This document shows, piece by piece, positions 45,323 to 53,756 of a stretch of DNA of 64,000 bases. This DNA comes from RH-AL1 sp965214415 (GTDB lineage Bacteria > Pseudomonadota > Alphaproteobacteria > Rhizobiales > Beijerinckiaceae): assembly GCA_965214415.1 (NCBI GenBank), contig CBDCBQ010000003.1, forward strand, positions 620,001 through 684,000, in the 5' to 3' direction. Position 1 is the first letter of the stretch. Every line of letters starts with the position of its first letter. The translations under genes and the position numbers were made by a program. The notes beneath the pieces are model-generated. The model was not told the origin of the DNA and did no database searches. It worked only from the letters and a program-made list of their open reading frames with translations.

Positions 45323-45395
45323 ACGAACCTGGGTTGCCCGCACCTGCAGGTCCTCGGCAGCCGCGTGCGGGAACATGTCTCGTCTGGGAGCTTGA

Positions 45396-47183
45396 ATGTC
45401 TCACGTCGTAGCGGCTGCCGTTCTTTGCATCGCGGTCGGCGGCGTGGGCGCGCAATGGCTTGCTGGACGCCTCCGCGCGCCAGCCATTATTCTCCTCTTT
45501 GCGTTCGGCCTTCTGATCGGACCGATCCTGCAGGTTTTACAGCCGGCTATCGCTTTTGGAGGCGGATTACGGCCTATGGTCGGGCTCGCAGTCGCCATTG
45601 TTGTTTTTGAGGGCGGCTTAGCCTTGGACTTCCGCGAGCTGCGCGCAGCCGGCAATGGTGTTTTGCGCCTGACTGTTGTTGCGTTGCCGATCAGCTTTTT
45701 GTTTGCCAGCGCGGCTGCCTACTATCTCGCACGGATGCCCGTCGGACCCTCGCTGCTCTACGGTGCTATTACCGTGGTCACCGGGCCCACCGTGGTCCTG
45801 CCGCTCCTTCGCAACACGCGCCTTAAGGCGCGGCCGGCGTCATTCTTCAAATGGGAGGCCATCGTCAACGATCCGGTCGGCGCCCTTATGGCAGCCGTCG
45901 TGCTCGCCGTGATGCTCGCTGGCGGTCATCCAGGTACCTCGCTGGCAGTCGAAGTCTTCGAAGGGCTCGTCGTCGCCGGCACGCTTGGCGTGGGCGCCGC
46001 ACTGCTATTTCGCTACCTCGTCAATCATGACTTGGTTCAGGAAAGCCTTAAAACTCCGATGTTGCTGGCTTTGGCCCTCGGCGTCTATGTCCTCTCCAAC
46101 CTGGTCATGGAAGAGTCTGGCCTTGGCGCTGCGACGATCCTTGGCATCGCGCTCGCCAACATGAGGATCAGGGGTCTTGCCGAGCTGACACGCATCAAGG
46201 AGTCGCTCGTCGTCCTGATCGTGTCGGCGCTCTTCGTGGTGCTCACCGCGAGCCTTGATCGCAGCCTCTTCGCGCATCTCACGTGGCCGACCTATGTCCT
46301 GACCGCGACGATGATCTTCGCGGTGCGTCCTCTGACGATCGCGCTCGCAACGCTCGGCAGCGACCTCAGCGTTCGTGAGCGGCTCCTCACCGGATGGATC
46401 GCGCCGCGCGGCATTGTCGCCGCGGCGGTGGCCAGCGTCGCTGGTAGCAGGCTCTCCGCGGCAGGCCATCCCGGCGGCGAGCTGGTGATGCCGGCTGTCT
46501 TCATGCTCATCGCCTCCACGATGATCCTGCACGGCTTCTCGCTGGCTCCAATGGCGCGGCGATTAGGACTAACGCTTGGAGATAAGCCAACCCTCGCCAT
46601 CGTCGGCGCGACACCATGGACAGAGACGCTCGCCGCGACGCTGCGCAAGGCCGACACCCCGGTGTTGCTGATCGACACGTTTGCTGGCGCGCTCGACGTT
46701 GCCCGCTCGAAGGGCATCCCGGTCTTGCAGGCGGAACTCCTGTCGGAGCATGGCATGGAGAGCGTGCGCGAGCATCGAATCGACTACCTTTTTGCCGCGA
46801 CGCAAAACGACATCTATAACGCCCTGATCTGCTCAAAGCTCGCGCCGGAACTCGGACGCGGAAAGGTGTTCCAGCTGGCGGCCGCAGGAGATCCAATCGA
46901 CGAGCGCGCAGCCCTGGACAAGGAATGGCGAGGCCAGGTGGTCGGCGTTCCACCTCTTGGCTTCGCGCATCTCGCTGGCTCTCGCCTGTCTACCGCGAGT
47001 GCGTTCTTTCTGGATAAGCTGGAGATGGACGAAGACATCGGCGACGACGAAATGGCGCTGTTGATCGTGCGTCCGAACGGCGATCTCTTCTTCGTCTCCG
47101 CCGAAATGCCGAAAGTCGACTTTGTTGAAGGCGATTGTGTTTTGAGAGTCCTGCGGCGTCACGCAACGGAGGTGGACGCATGA
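45396..47183 (+). CDS. cation:proton antiporter with C-terminal TrkA-N-like domain
   Basis: This 595-residue membrane antiporter of the CPA1/NhaP type has about twelve hydrophobic segments in the first 400 residues. The family blocks are LLFAFGLLIGP, ITVVTGPTVVLPLL, EAIVNDPVGALMA (the ion-binding Asn-Asp pair) and GWIAPRGIVAAAVASV. Residues about 400-510 form a nucleotide-binding-like domain (LAIVGATPWTETLAATLRKAD, then VLLIDT). Such proteins extrude sodium or potassium in exchange for protons. It follows the terminase-like gene and precedes a MucR-like regulator; whether it belongs to the same element is unclear. Confidence 0.92.
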   Translation: MSHVVAAAVLCIAVGGVGAQWLAGRLRAPAIILLFAFGLLIGPILQVLQPAIAFGGGLRPMVGLAVAIVVFEGGLALDFRELRAAGNGVLRLTVVALPISFLFASAAAYYLARMPVGPSLLYGAITVVTGPTVVLPLLRNTRLKARPASFFKWEAIVNDPVGALMAAVVLAVMLAGGHPGTSLAVEVFEGLVVAGTLGVGAALLFRYLVNHDLVQESLKTPMLLALALGVYVLSNLVMEESGLGAATILGIALANMRIRGLAELTRIKESLVVLIVSALFVVLTASLDRSLFAHLTWPTYVLTATMIFAVRPLTIALATLGSDLSVRERLLTGWIAPRGIVAAAVASVAGSRLSAAGHPGGELVMPAVFMLIASTMILHGFSLAPMARRLGLTLGDKPTLAIVGATPWTETLAATLRKADTPVLLIDTFAGALDVARSKGIPVLQAELLSEHGMESVREHRIDYLFAATQNDIYNALICSKLAPELGRGKVFQLAAAGDPIDERAALDKEWRGQVVGVPPLGFAHLAGSRLSTASAFFLDKLEMDEDIGDDEMALLIVRPNGDLFFVSAEMPKVDFVEGDCVLRVLRRHATEVDA

Positions 47184-47305
47184 AGCGGTTTAGAGTTGAT
47201 GAGGAGTGCCGTGCTTGTTCTACAGTGTTTTTGTGCCTAGCTACTTGAGTGTAAGACGTCAATAATCTAGCGGTTCAGTTCGCTTGCACCTCAGGGAAGA
47301 GACCG

Positions 47306-47818
47306 GTGAAACCTCTCGAAGAAACCAAATCAATCGATATGTCGTCATTTATGAGCCACGCGGCCGCGATTATTTCGTCTTACGTGACGAAGAACGCTCT
47401 CCCGCAGTCGGAGCTGCCCTCCTTCATCTCGTCGATCTACCGCTCCTTGCAGCAGTTGAGTACCGGCGAAACCAGCTCTGCGAAACTCGAGCCTGACACC
47501 CCACTTGTACCGGCCGTACCAATCAAAAAGTCAGTGACCGACGAGCACATCATCTGCCTCGAAGACGGAAAAAAATTCAAGTCACTGAAGCGCCACCTTA
47601 AGTCGGCGTTCGGCATGACCCCGGAAGAGTACCGGCAGAAGTGGGGTTTGGGCCGCGACTATCCGATGGTAGCCCCGTCCTATTCGGCAACCCGTTCCCA
47701 GCTTGCCAAAACGATCGGCTTGGGAGCCAATCGCGAAAGAGTGAAAGCGGCTGATGCTGCGACAGGAAAACGTAAGGCAAAGGCACAAGGCGGCGTAAAG
47801 CTCAAGAAGGCTGCCTGA
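47306..47818 (+). CDS. MucR/Ros-family transcriptional regulator with incomplete zinc site
   Basis: This 170-residue protein starts at GTG 47306 after AGGGAAGAG. The N-terminal helical part (SFMSHAAAIISSYVTKNALP) mediates oligomerisation in MucR proteins. The DNA-binding part is ICLEDGKKFKSLKRHLKSAFGMTPEEYR in two pieces, ending KWGL. The Ros zinc finger uses Cys, Cys or Asp, His, His. Here Cys84, Asp87 and His97 are present, but no His occupies the fourth position (Ala101/Phe102). Some relatives bind DNA without zinc, so it may still work. The C-terminal tail is Lys/Ala-rich. A terminator follows. Its position in the island suggests transcriptional silencing of AT-rich DNA. Confidence 0.88.
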   Translation: MKPLEETKSIDMSSFMSHAAAIISSYVTKNALPQSELPSFISSIYRSLQQLSTGETSSAKLEPDTPLVPAVPIKKSVTDEHIICLEDGKKFKSLKRHLKSAFGMTPEEYRQKWGLGRDYPMVAPSYSATRSQLAKTIGLGANRERVKAADAATGKRKAKAQGGVKLKKAA

Positions 47819-47836
47819 TCCACCAGAGCCGATACC

Positions 47837-47863
47837 GAGGCGTCCGGATATGGACGCCTCTTT
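47837..47863 (+). terminator. intrinsic terminator after the MucR-like gene
   Basis: A perfect 9-bp stem (GAGGCGTCC / GGACGCCTC, loop GGATAT) is followed by TTT, 18 bases after the stop codon. It is a standard Rho-independent terminator. Confidence 0.85.
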
Positions 47864-48011
47864 AAAGCCGAGGCGTAGCGGAGCGTTTCGAATACAACGT
47901 AAGGGCCACGCTAAACAGCCTTCATGGCGATAAACGAATACAGCGGCACGTCGGCGGCCAGGATTATCCCTGGCGATATCAAGTATTCCAGCCGAGCGCC
48001 GGGTTTAACGA

Positions 48012-48195
48012 ATGCCCACCGGACCTAAAGGCCAGAAGCGCCCCGCCGACGTCGTCGGTATCTCCGTACACGTCATGCGTATCGCCACTGGCAGGCTGAG
48101 GAGGGCGCGCCGATCGACGACGGTAAGGACCCCCGGCCGCGAGGGCGCTGGGCGCCAAGGGCTGGGCCGCCCGCGCCAAGTCCATCGTAACCGGC
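48012..48195 (+). pseudogene. frameshifted remnant of a short KGQKRPADV-type protein
   Basis: The start MPTGPKGQKRPADVVGISV, then VMRIATG, matches a family of about 60-80-residue alphaproteobacterial proteins. They begin PKGxKRPADVIGNAVxVMRIATGE and end LGRKGGKARAKSM. Here the second half is found in two other frames: EEGAPIDDGKDP, then ARALGAKGWAARAKSI. At least two frameshifts have therefore broken it. The function of the intact family is unknown. The match is from memory of the family pattern. Confidence 0.6.
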
Positions 48196-48602
48196 TCCGC
48201 AGTAAGTGAGACGGGAACTGGCGGGAGCCGCGACTTGCTTCTAAGTATCCGCAACGGCGGTGGACGCGACAGTTTGGTGCGGCACTACCTCGAGCTAGTG
48301 GGCTTCGAGGCTGTGCGGGCAATTTCACCGGTCGCCAATCGATCCTCTCGCGATGGTGATAGGACGTGCACCCGGCGCGCACCCTTCGGCTAATCCCCAC
48401 GCTTATATCCTCCTGTACCGAGGGACGAAGGGCAACCCCTTGGAGTGCCTTAGGATTGCCCCAGCGTTGCCTTCTTACCCAATGACCAGGAGGATCGAAA
48501 CCGCGGGTGCTCGAGTTTGAGGATCATTGGCAAAGGCTGCGCCTGACAAGCTGCGGCCAGCCACCCTCCAGACCTCAAGCCCAAGCTGCATTGATGACTA
48601 AG
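48196..48602. other. gene-free stretch
   Basis: I see no convincing reading frame, hairpin-T terminator, repeat or tRNA here. Short frames on both strands have no start context and no recognisable motif. It continues the decayed zone that begins at 48012. Confidence 0.6.
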
Positions 48603-48749
48603 CTAGTCGTCCCGCACGGACCTGCTGCCGGCAGACGGTCGACCCACTACGCGAACCATCCTTGAACTGTCTTCTCTGTAAAAAAGCATCGCTCCGACCA
48701 TCGCCAGCATGACGGCAAATGGAAGTAAGTGCTCTGCATATTGGATCAT
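48603..48749 (-). CDS. possible 48-residue membrane peptide
   Basis: The frame begins MIQYAEHLLPFAVMLAMVGAM (first 20 residues shown in part by MIQYAEHLLPFAVM) and contains one hydrophobic helix followed by a charged tail (FYREDSSRMVRVV). GGAG lies about nine bases before ATG 48749. A longer frame from 48905 lacks coding character. No homologue is recognised. It may be a real small membrane protein or chance; the ribosome binding site and helix are the only support. Confidence 0.3.
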   Translation of the reverse strand: MIQYAEHLLPFAVMLAMVGAMLFYREDSSRMVRVVGRPSAGSRSVRDD

Positions 48750-48994
48750 GTTGCGCGCTCCAGACAGCTGTTGTTCTCCAAGATGGCGCTGTCCGCCCTT
48801 CAGCGTAAGCGGATGTGACAGTATGATCGTCGCCCGGCAAGGTGGCACGCGAGCATCTCCCAAGGCAGGAGCATGTCCGTTGAGGTATACCCATATGGAC
48901 GTCATGTTGTGAGATTAAGCTCCGTCCGCTAGGGTTGCCATCGCCTGTGCGTACGTATTCTATGCGGACGTGATCCAAACGGACGGATGTCGCC

Positions 48995-49738
48995 TTGTCC
49001 AAGATCGTCTTCTACTCCCGCGTGAGCACCGCCTCGCAAACCCTCGCTCACCAGGAGACTCAAGCCCGCGCAGCGGGCTACGAGTTTGACGAGGTGGTCG
49101 CGGACCACGGCGTGTCTGGCGTCGCCACTCGGCTTGCCGAACGTCCGGAGGGTCGGCGCCTCGCCGACATGCTGCGCAAGGGCGACGTGCTCGTCGTCCG
49201 TTAGCTCGACCGGCTTGGCCGCAACTACGGCGACGTGACCGAGACGGTGCAGGACTTCATGCGGCGCGGCGTCACCGTCAAAACCATTATCAACAGCATG
49301 GTCTTCGACGCCACGACCAAGGACCCGATGCAGCGAGCCGTTCGCGATGCTTTGCTCGGCTTTATGGCCGCCATGGGCGAGGCCCAGGCGGAGGCCACCA
49401 AGGAGGCGCAGAAGGCCGGGATCGCCTACGCGCGCGAGCGCTTGGACAAGGGCATCGCTTACTTGGGTAGGAAGCCTTCCTTCAGCCGACACCATATAAA
49501 ACGTGTCGACGACGGCCTAGCGGTCGGTGAGACCATAAGCTCGATCGCGAAAGCGACCGGGCTGACGCGTCAGACCGTTTACCGGCTGAGAGATCATCGC
49601 GCGGAAGCAGAGGCGGCACTACGGCGTGGGAAGACCACTGAGTTTCCAATAAGAGGCTCGCTCAGCGCGCTTTTGTTTGTAAAGAGGAATGTAGCGAAAG
49701 TTTTGACAAATAATCGACCGACAAGCGAGGCCGAGTAA
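48995..49738 (+). pseudogene. serine recombinase (resolvase/invertase) interrupted by an amber codon
   Basis: A TTG start at 48995 gives SKIVFYSRVSTASQTLAHQE with catalytic Ser8, then GVSGVATRLAERPEGRRL and KGDVLVVR. A TAG at 49202-49204 stands exactly where relatives have Trp (VxRWLDRLGRN). The frame then resumes with LDRLGRNYGDVTETVQDF, GFMAAMGEAQAEATKEAQKAGI and a C-terminal HTH (SIAKATGLTRQTVYRL). A single TGG-to-TAG change explains it. Intact, it would be about 247 residues and mediate site-specific inversion or resolution of DNA. As it stands, only the first 69 residues are made unless the stop is read through. Confidence 0.85.
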
Positions 49739-49827
49739 CAGACGCGTGTGAATTCACTAGAACCGCGACAAGGTGCACTGTATGGTGGGGATCCAGGGCA
49801 TCCATGCTTTCAGGCGATCAAGACCAT

Positions 49828-50083
49828 CTATAGGTGCCGCCGCTTGATCCCCGCGTCAAAAATTAGTCTGCACAGGGAGCTCAAAGAGGCATGGTTGGTT
49901 TTCATACAAAGGTCTCGTTGGGGTAGCTGTCGGCGCATAGCCGTATCGCATCGCTGTAACAAGCCGCCTTCTCTTCAGGTGTAATCGCATAGGGGTTTTC
50001 AGCCGACGCTAACAATGGGCTCACCCACAGCGTCGACGATAGGGCCAACGCAACGCGAGGCAGGATTGCAGTTCCACGATAAA
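49828..50083 (-). pseudogene. frameshifted small exported Cys-rich protein
   Basis: One frame gives a signal-peptide-like LALSSTLWVSPLLASA and then ENPYAITPEEKAACYSDAIRL, CADSYPNE. The next piece is in another frame: LCMKTNHASLSSLCRLIFD, AGIKRRHL, with a stop at 49828. Joined, this matches a family of short periplasmic proteins of Hyphomicrobiales with four conserved Cys, ending SPxCRxVFDAGxxRR. A one-base frameshift near 49910 and the loss of an obvious start codon mark it as a pseudogene. Confidence 0.65.
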
Positions 50084-50191
50084 TTAGGACACATCCTAGC
50101 ACAGGTAATGTCCCGCGGGGCGCTTCCGCTACAAGTTGGCATGGCGCCAATCCCTTCGCGCGGCGGAAGCGTACGGCGGTCGAAAGCAATG

Positions 50192-50704
50192 TCATCGCGC
50201 GTCATGGCGGATCTCCGGGACGTGGGGCAGATCGTCAGCCGATGCGCCGGCGACAGCTACCTTGCCGAAGCGTACGAGAGCAAATCCAGCCAGCAGGGAG
50301 GCGCCAACGAAGACCGCTGGTTGCCGTCGCGCGAAGCTTTGAGCCTTCGTGACTAGGCTAGCGAGGTCGTCGCTACCGAGCGTGTCAGCGACGCCGGTCA
50401 GCTCGGACGCTCCGCGCTTCATGAGGTTGCCGATCCAGGCCTTGTCGCCTGTCAAATCCGCGCTTGTCTTGTTCAGGGCTTCGGCGAGATCCCGAACTCG
50501 GGTTGCGGCATTTGTTTTCTGCTCATTGGCGAGCGTCACGGCGTGCGCCTTCCCTTCTTCGAACAGGGCACTTCCGCGGACTTGCACGTCGGCAGCGATG
50601 TCGCTTGCATCGGAGGCCGCCTAAGATCCCGCGCGGCGCGCCTGGCCGATCGTACCAGTCAGGTCTGGCGAAGCCTTGTCCTCAGATGTCAAAGTCTCCG
50701 GCAT
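50192..50704 (-). pseudogene. nutrient-deprivation-type protein interrupted by an amber codon
   Basis: From ATG 50704 (GAGGA upstream) the frame gives MPETLTSEDKASPDLTGTIG, QARRAGS, then TAG. It continues in the same frame as AASDASDIAADVQVRGSALF and on to LAEALNKTSADLTGDKAWI, LASLVTKAQSFARRQPAVF and one hydrophobic segment (VGASLLAGFALVRFG). Relatives annotated as nutrient-deprivation-induced proteins have this layout without interruption. A GTG at 50587 could restart translation and yield 131 residues, so partial function is possible. Confidence 0.65.
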
Positions 50705-50789
50705 ATTATCCTCGCGCGCACGTTAGTAAATCTGGCATGGAAGCCTTCGGAACACGCCGCGCGGTGTCACCCGCGCGGCGATCGAGCCC

Positions 50790-50978
50790 TTACTTGCTGC
50801 TTTTCGTATGCGCGGCCTTCGAGGACTCGTGCGCCTTTGTCGAATGCCCGTGCGCGGTCTCGGAGTGCTTTTTCGCGCTCGCTTCGTCGCCCTTGTCGTG
50901 ATGCTCGGCAGCGGTCTTGTGGGCCTTGGCAGCCTCCTCGTGATGTTTCGAGGCTTCCTTGTGCGATGTCGCAGCCAT
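50790..50978 (-). CDS. small Lys/His/Ala-rich protein
   Basis: This 62-residue protein has the composition AATSHKEASKHHEEAAKAHK repeated in style throughout (Lys, His, Ala, Glu, Ser). It is predicted to be one long amphipathic helix. A perfect GGAGGA ribosome binding site precedes ATG 50978, so it is probably well translated. Short KHxE-rich proteins of this kind accompany stress genes in Hyphomicrobiales. No enzymatic domain is expected. It lies next to the YsnF/AvaK cassette on the same strand. Confidence 0.65.
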   Translation of the reverse strand: MAATSHKEASKHHEEAAKAHKTAAEHHDKGDEASAKKHSETAHGHSTKAHESSKAAHTKSSK

Positions 50979-51107
50979 GTCTCGTCCTCCGTAGATCGAC
51001 GATTCGTTCGAAGACGTCGCCAATCATTGATGCGCTGGCTTGCAATCCGCCGGTCGCGCTTCCGGCGGATCTCGACAGCCGAGACCGAGATGGTCTTGAC
51101 CGAACGA

Positions 51108-52355
51108 TCACATCCAGTCGTTGCGAACCGTGGCAGCCGGCTTGTTCAGGTGCAGGTGCTCGTCGACCCGGGCGATCCAGCTCGTCGGAATGAAGTGATG
51201 CATTCCGTCGGCAGACGCGGACTTGGTTAACTTGACCCGGTCCGTCCCATCCATGTGATCGACCGTTCCAACCTTCTCTCCGTCGGAGGCAAGAACATCC
51301 ATGTGCTCGACGATCCGAGAGTGGATGTCGGCTGCTGCTGTTCCGCCCGTAGCAACGATAGGCCGCTCGAGGCCGGCCCCGGTGCCGCGAACGGCACCGC
51401 CAGCGGCCAGGGTTGCGTCATCGACCTCAAGCTCGGTCCGTCGGACCGTATCCTTGATCTCCTCGGTCCGATCCGTAGCGGTCCGGTTCAGGCCGACCTC
51501 CTCGTAGACTCTCGCCTCTTTCGAGACGACCGCCTCTTCATGATGGCCTTCCGCCGAGATCGTGCGCTCCTGGAACAGGTTCTCTCCGGCGCCGAGCGCC
51601 CGACTGACGGGGCGCCGGCTGACATCGACGGTCTCGCTGTGGAGCGTGACAGACTCCGTGACCGGCTTCTCGACGACGTAACTGCGCAGGCGCACGCGGC
51701 CATGCGCAACGTCGCGTTTGCCAACGCGCATCGTCTCCTCGGCAAGCTGGATGGTTTCGTCGCCAAGTCCAGTTCCGCGCGCTCCGACAGCCGTTTCAGC
51801 CACAGGCATGGTGCGAGACGCCGTCGTGCCAGTGAGGTCTTCAGCCGGCGCGGCCGTACCGAGCGTCGCGGCAGTCGACGTTTCTTGTCGATAGGCCACA
51901 GGGGTTTCGAGACCGCGCGCGGCCGCCATGGTCGAGCCGACCGCAGGGGCTGCATCATGGCGCCCGGACCATCCTTCCGACTTCCACTGGGTCTCCCGCT
52001 CGTTCATGTCGACTGCACCCTCATCATCGAGGATGTCGATCACGCGGTCGTAGTGCGCCTCATCGGTATGCGCCGTCAGCAGGTATCCGCCGCGGCTTAG
52101 CCCCTCGGCGTACGCATGCTTGTCTTCTTCCGGCGCAAACATGTTTTTCACGGACCCCCAGAAGCCGCCTTCCTGCGAAGTCGAAGTCGTCATGGTCGCA
52201 GCGCCGGCGCGATTGGGATCGTTGCCCTCGACCACGCTGACCATGCTCGCTGGCACGCCAGTCGCGATGACGTTTGCCTCCGCCTTGGTGGCGGCGGCAC
52301 GGGTATCAAAGAAAGCAGTGACGGTTCGATCGTGGGTCATGTCAGCGGTTGTCAT
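51108..52355 (-). CDS. YsnF/AvaK (DUF2382) domain stress protein
   Basis: This 415-residue protein has three parts. Residues about 9-110 resemble the general-stress-protein 17M (YflT) fold (TVTAFFDTRAAATKAEANVI, then YLLTAHTDEAHYDRVIDILD). Residues about 205-325 form a DUF2382 domain (EETMRVGKRDVAHGRVRLR, YVVEKPVTESVTLHSETVDV). The C-terminus (ASDGEKVGTVDHMDG to WIARVDEHLHLNK) is DUF2171-like. DUF2382 proteins are induced by desiccation and other stress; the mechanism is unknown. Its start overlaps the stop of the smaller DUF2382 gene as ATGA. Confidence 0.85.
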   Translation of the reverse strand: MTTADMTHDRTVTAFFDTRAAATKAEANVIATGVPASMVSVVEGNDPNRAGAATMTTSTSQEGGFWGSVKNMFAPEEDKHAYAEGLSRGGYLLTAHTDEAHYDRVIDILDDEGAVDMNERETQWKSEGWSGRHDAAPAVGSTMAAARGLETPVAYRQETSTAATLGTAAPAEDLTGTTASRTMPVAETAVGARGTGLGDETIQLAEETMRVGKRDVAHGRVRLRSYVVEKPVTESVTLHSETVDVSRRPVSRALGAGENLFQERTISAEGHHEEAVVSKEARVYEEVGLNRTATDRTEEIKDTVRRTELEVDDATLAAGGAVRGTGAGLERPIVATGGTAAADIHSRIVEHMDVLASDGEKVGTVDHMDGTDRVKLTKSASADGMHHFIPTSWIARVDEHLHLNKPAATVRNDWM

Positions 52356-52783
52356 GGCGTGTCCTTGCTGGTGGGTATTGATGGGCTTGGCTCTTCGATG
52401 TTCGCGCGGTCGATAACCGCATGCTGACGGCGCAAAGTCGTCGGCATCTCGACAGATCTTTCTTCGACCCGTCGGCGAATATGGATTTCCTCCTTGAGGA
52501 TGAGCCGCTTCTCAATGAAGAGGACCTCCTCGAGGATCGGCACGATCGTCAGATCGCCTTCGGTCCTCATTGTCGGTGCGACGTCGACCTGCCGGTCAAT
52601 CGCCACACGTGTCACGTCAACGTGCTCGTCGCGCAGGACGCTCCGAACAATTTCCTCGAAGGTCTCTGTTTGGGTACGAACCTCGACTTTCCCAGTCGAG
52701 ACCTTCCGCTTGCTGATCGTGGCGATTTCCTCGGCAAGCAGCAGGCGATCGGCTGGTTCCTCGTCGTCGCGGTGGTCGATCAT
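52352..52783 (-). CDS. short DUF2382 domain protein
   Basis: This 143-residue protein consists almost wholly of a DUF2382 (YsnF/AvaK) domain: RLLLAEEIATISKRKVSTGK, VEVRTQTETFEEIVRSVLRD and ILEEVLFIEKRLILKEEIHI with RRRVEERSVEMP. The start is ATG 52783. It is translationally coupled to the longer DUF2382 protein downstream, so the two are made in equal amounts and may interact. The 34-base gap to the upstream membrane-protein gene suggests one operon of three. Confidence 0.82.
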   Translation of the reverse strand: MIDHRDDEEPADRLLLAEEIATISKRKVSTGKVEVRTQTETFEEIVRSVLRDEHVDVTRVAIDRQVDVAPTMRTEGDLTIVPILEEVLFIEKRLILKEEIHIRRRVEERSVEMPTTLRRQHAVIDRANIEEPSPSIPTSKDTP

Positions 52784-52817
52784 TAAGCACTCTGACCGTT
52801 GGACGAGGAATATTGGT

Positions 52818-53756
52818 TTAGGAGCGAACAACGCGAGTGGCGGCCGGCCGCTCGACTTCGATGACGCGACGCCTTATCGCGATCAGGCCGCCAGCAGCAG
52901 CGGCGACCGCGCCGAGCAGAAGGTCGACGAAGATCCCGAAAGATGTTTTCGACGCTCCGGCGGAGGCGGTGTCGGCGGCGTCCGCCGCCTTCTGCTTGGC
53001 GTCTGCGACGGTTTGCTGGATCTTGGCCTGAGCGTCATCGAACTTCTTCGTCGCGTCGGCTTTGCTGATCTTCATCTGCGCGGCGGTGATGTCGATGATC
53101 TGCTCTTTCGCAGCCGGTGCGTCCGCCCCGCTTTGCTCGTAGGTTACAAGATCAGTCGCGATAGCTTTCTGTGCATCCTGGGGGCTCATGGTTGCCGGAT
53201 CTGGATTGGTCGGCTGCAGATAGGCCTGTGCCTGCTGCTGCACCATGTCTGGCGAGATACCAACCGAGCTTGCGATCGGCGCCGCGGCGCTTTTGATCCC
53301 GCCACCCGCCGCCGAGACAGCACTGCTCATGGCAGAGAAGCCACCGCCGATGATGCCGCCAATCGCTGTGGTCAGCAGGTACACGGTAAAGATGGTCGAG
53401 ATGCCCCACGTCACCAGCCCATGCAGAAGGCCGTCGAACTTGATTTCGTTGCCCGCCAGCCAAGCCGCGACATAGCCGCCGACAAACAGCGCGATGCAGC
53501 TCGACAGCACCCACCATAGCCCGGCGCCAATGCCGAAGCTCGATGCACTGGGCGTGCTGCCGGCGTTGACGTTGACCGTTCCGAGCCCCACGCCCGCGCC
53601 GAGAAGGCTAAGCAGGATCTGAATGGATAGCACGAGCACGACGGCGCCGAATATGGCCGCCCACGATATGCGCCGGTGAGTGTGCGATCCGACGAGTGCG
53701 CCGGTTATTGGGGCTGCACCGCCGGTGCCAGTGACCGTGCTGTCGTAAGTCGCCAA
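52818..53756 (-). CDS. membrane protein of the stress cassette
   Basis: This 312-residue protein has three hydrophobic segments near the N-terminus (about 28-56, 74-100, 110-142) and a long, Ala/Lys/Asp-rich middle (about 175-265). It ends with a C-terminal membrane segment (FGIFVDLLLGAVAAAAGGLI) and a basic tail. Relatives are labelled PhnA-like or hypothetical membrane proteins and travel with DUF2382 genes in Hyphomicrobiales. The helical middle may be extracytoplasmic. No transport or enzyme motif is visible. Confidence 0.7.
   Translation of the reverse strand: MATYDSTVTGTGGAAPITGALVGSHTHRRISWAAIFGAVVLVLSIQILLSLLGAGVGLGTVNVNAGSTPSASSFGIGAGLWWVLSSCIALFVGGYVAAWLAGNEIKFDGLLHGLVTWGISTIFTVYLLTTAIGGIIGGGFSAMSSAVSAAGGGIKSAAAPIASSVGISPDMVQQQAQAYLQPTNPDPATMSPQDAQKAIATDLVTYEQSGADAPAAKEQIIDITAAQMKISKADATKKFDDAQAKIQQTVADAKQKAADAADTASAGASKTSFGIFVDLLLGAVAAAAGGLIAIRRRVIEVERPAATRVVRS

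Noticed and set aside
45337..45370. an attachment site or terminator hairpin after the terminase-like gene
   Set aside because: A CCCGCAC/GTGCGGG pair exists, but the loop is about 20 bases, no T-run follows, and there is no similarity to the tRNA-Glu core.
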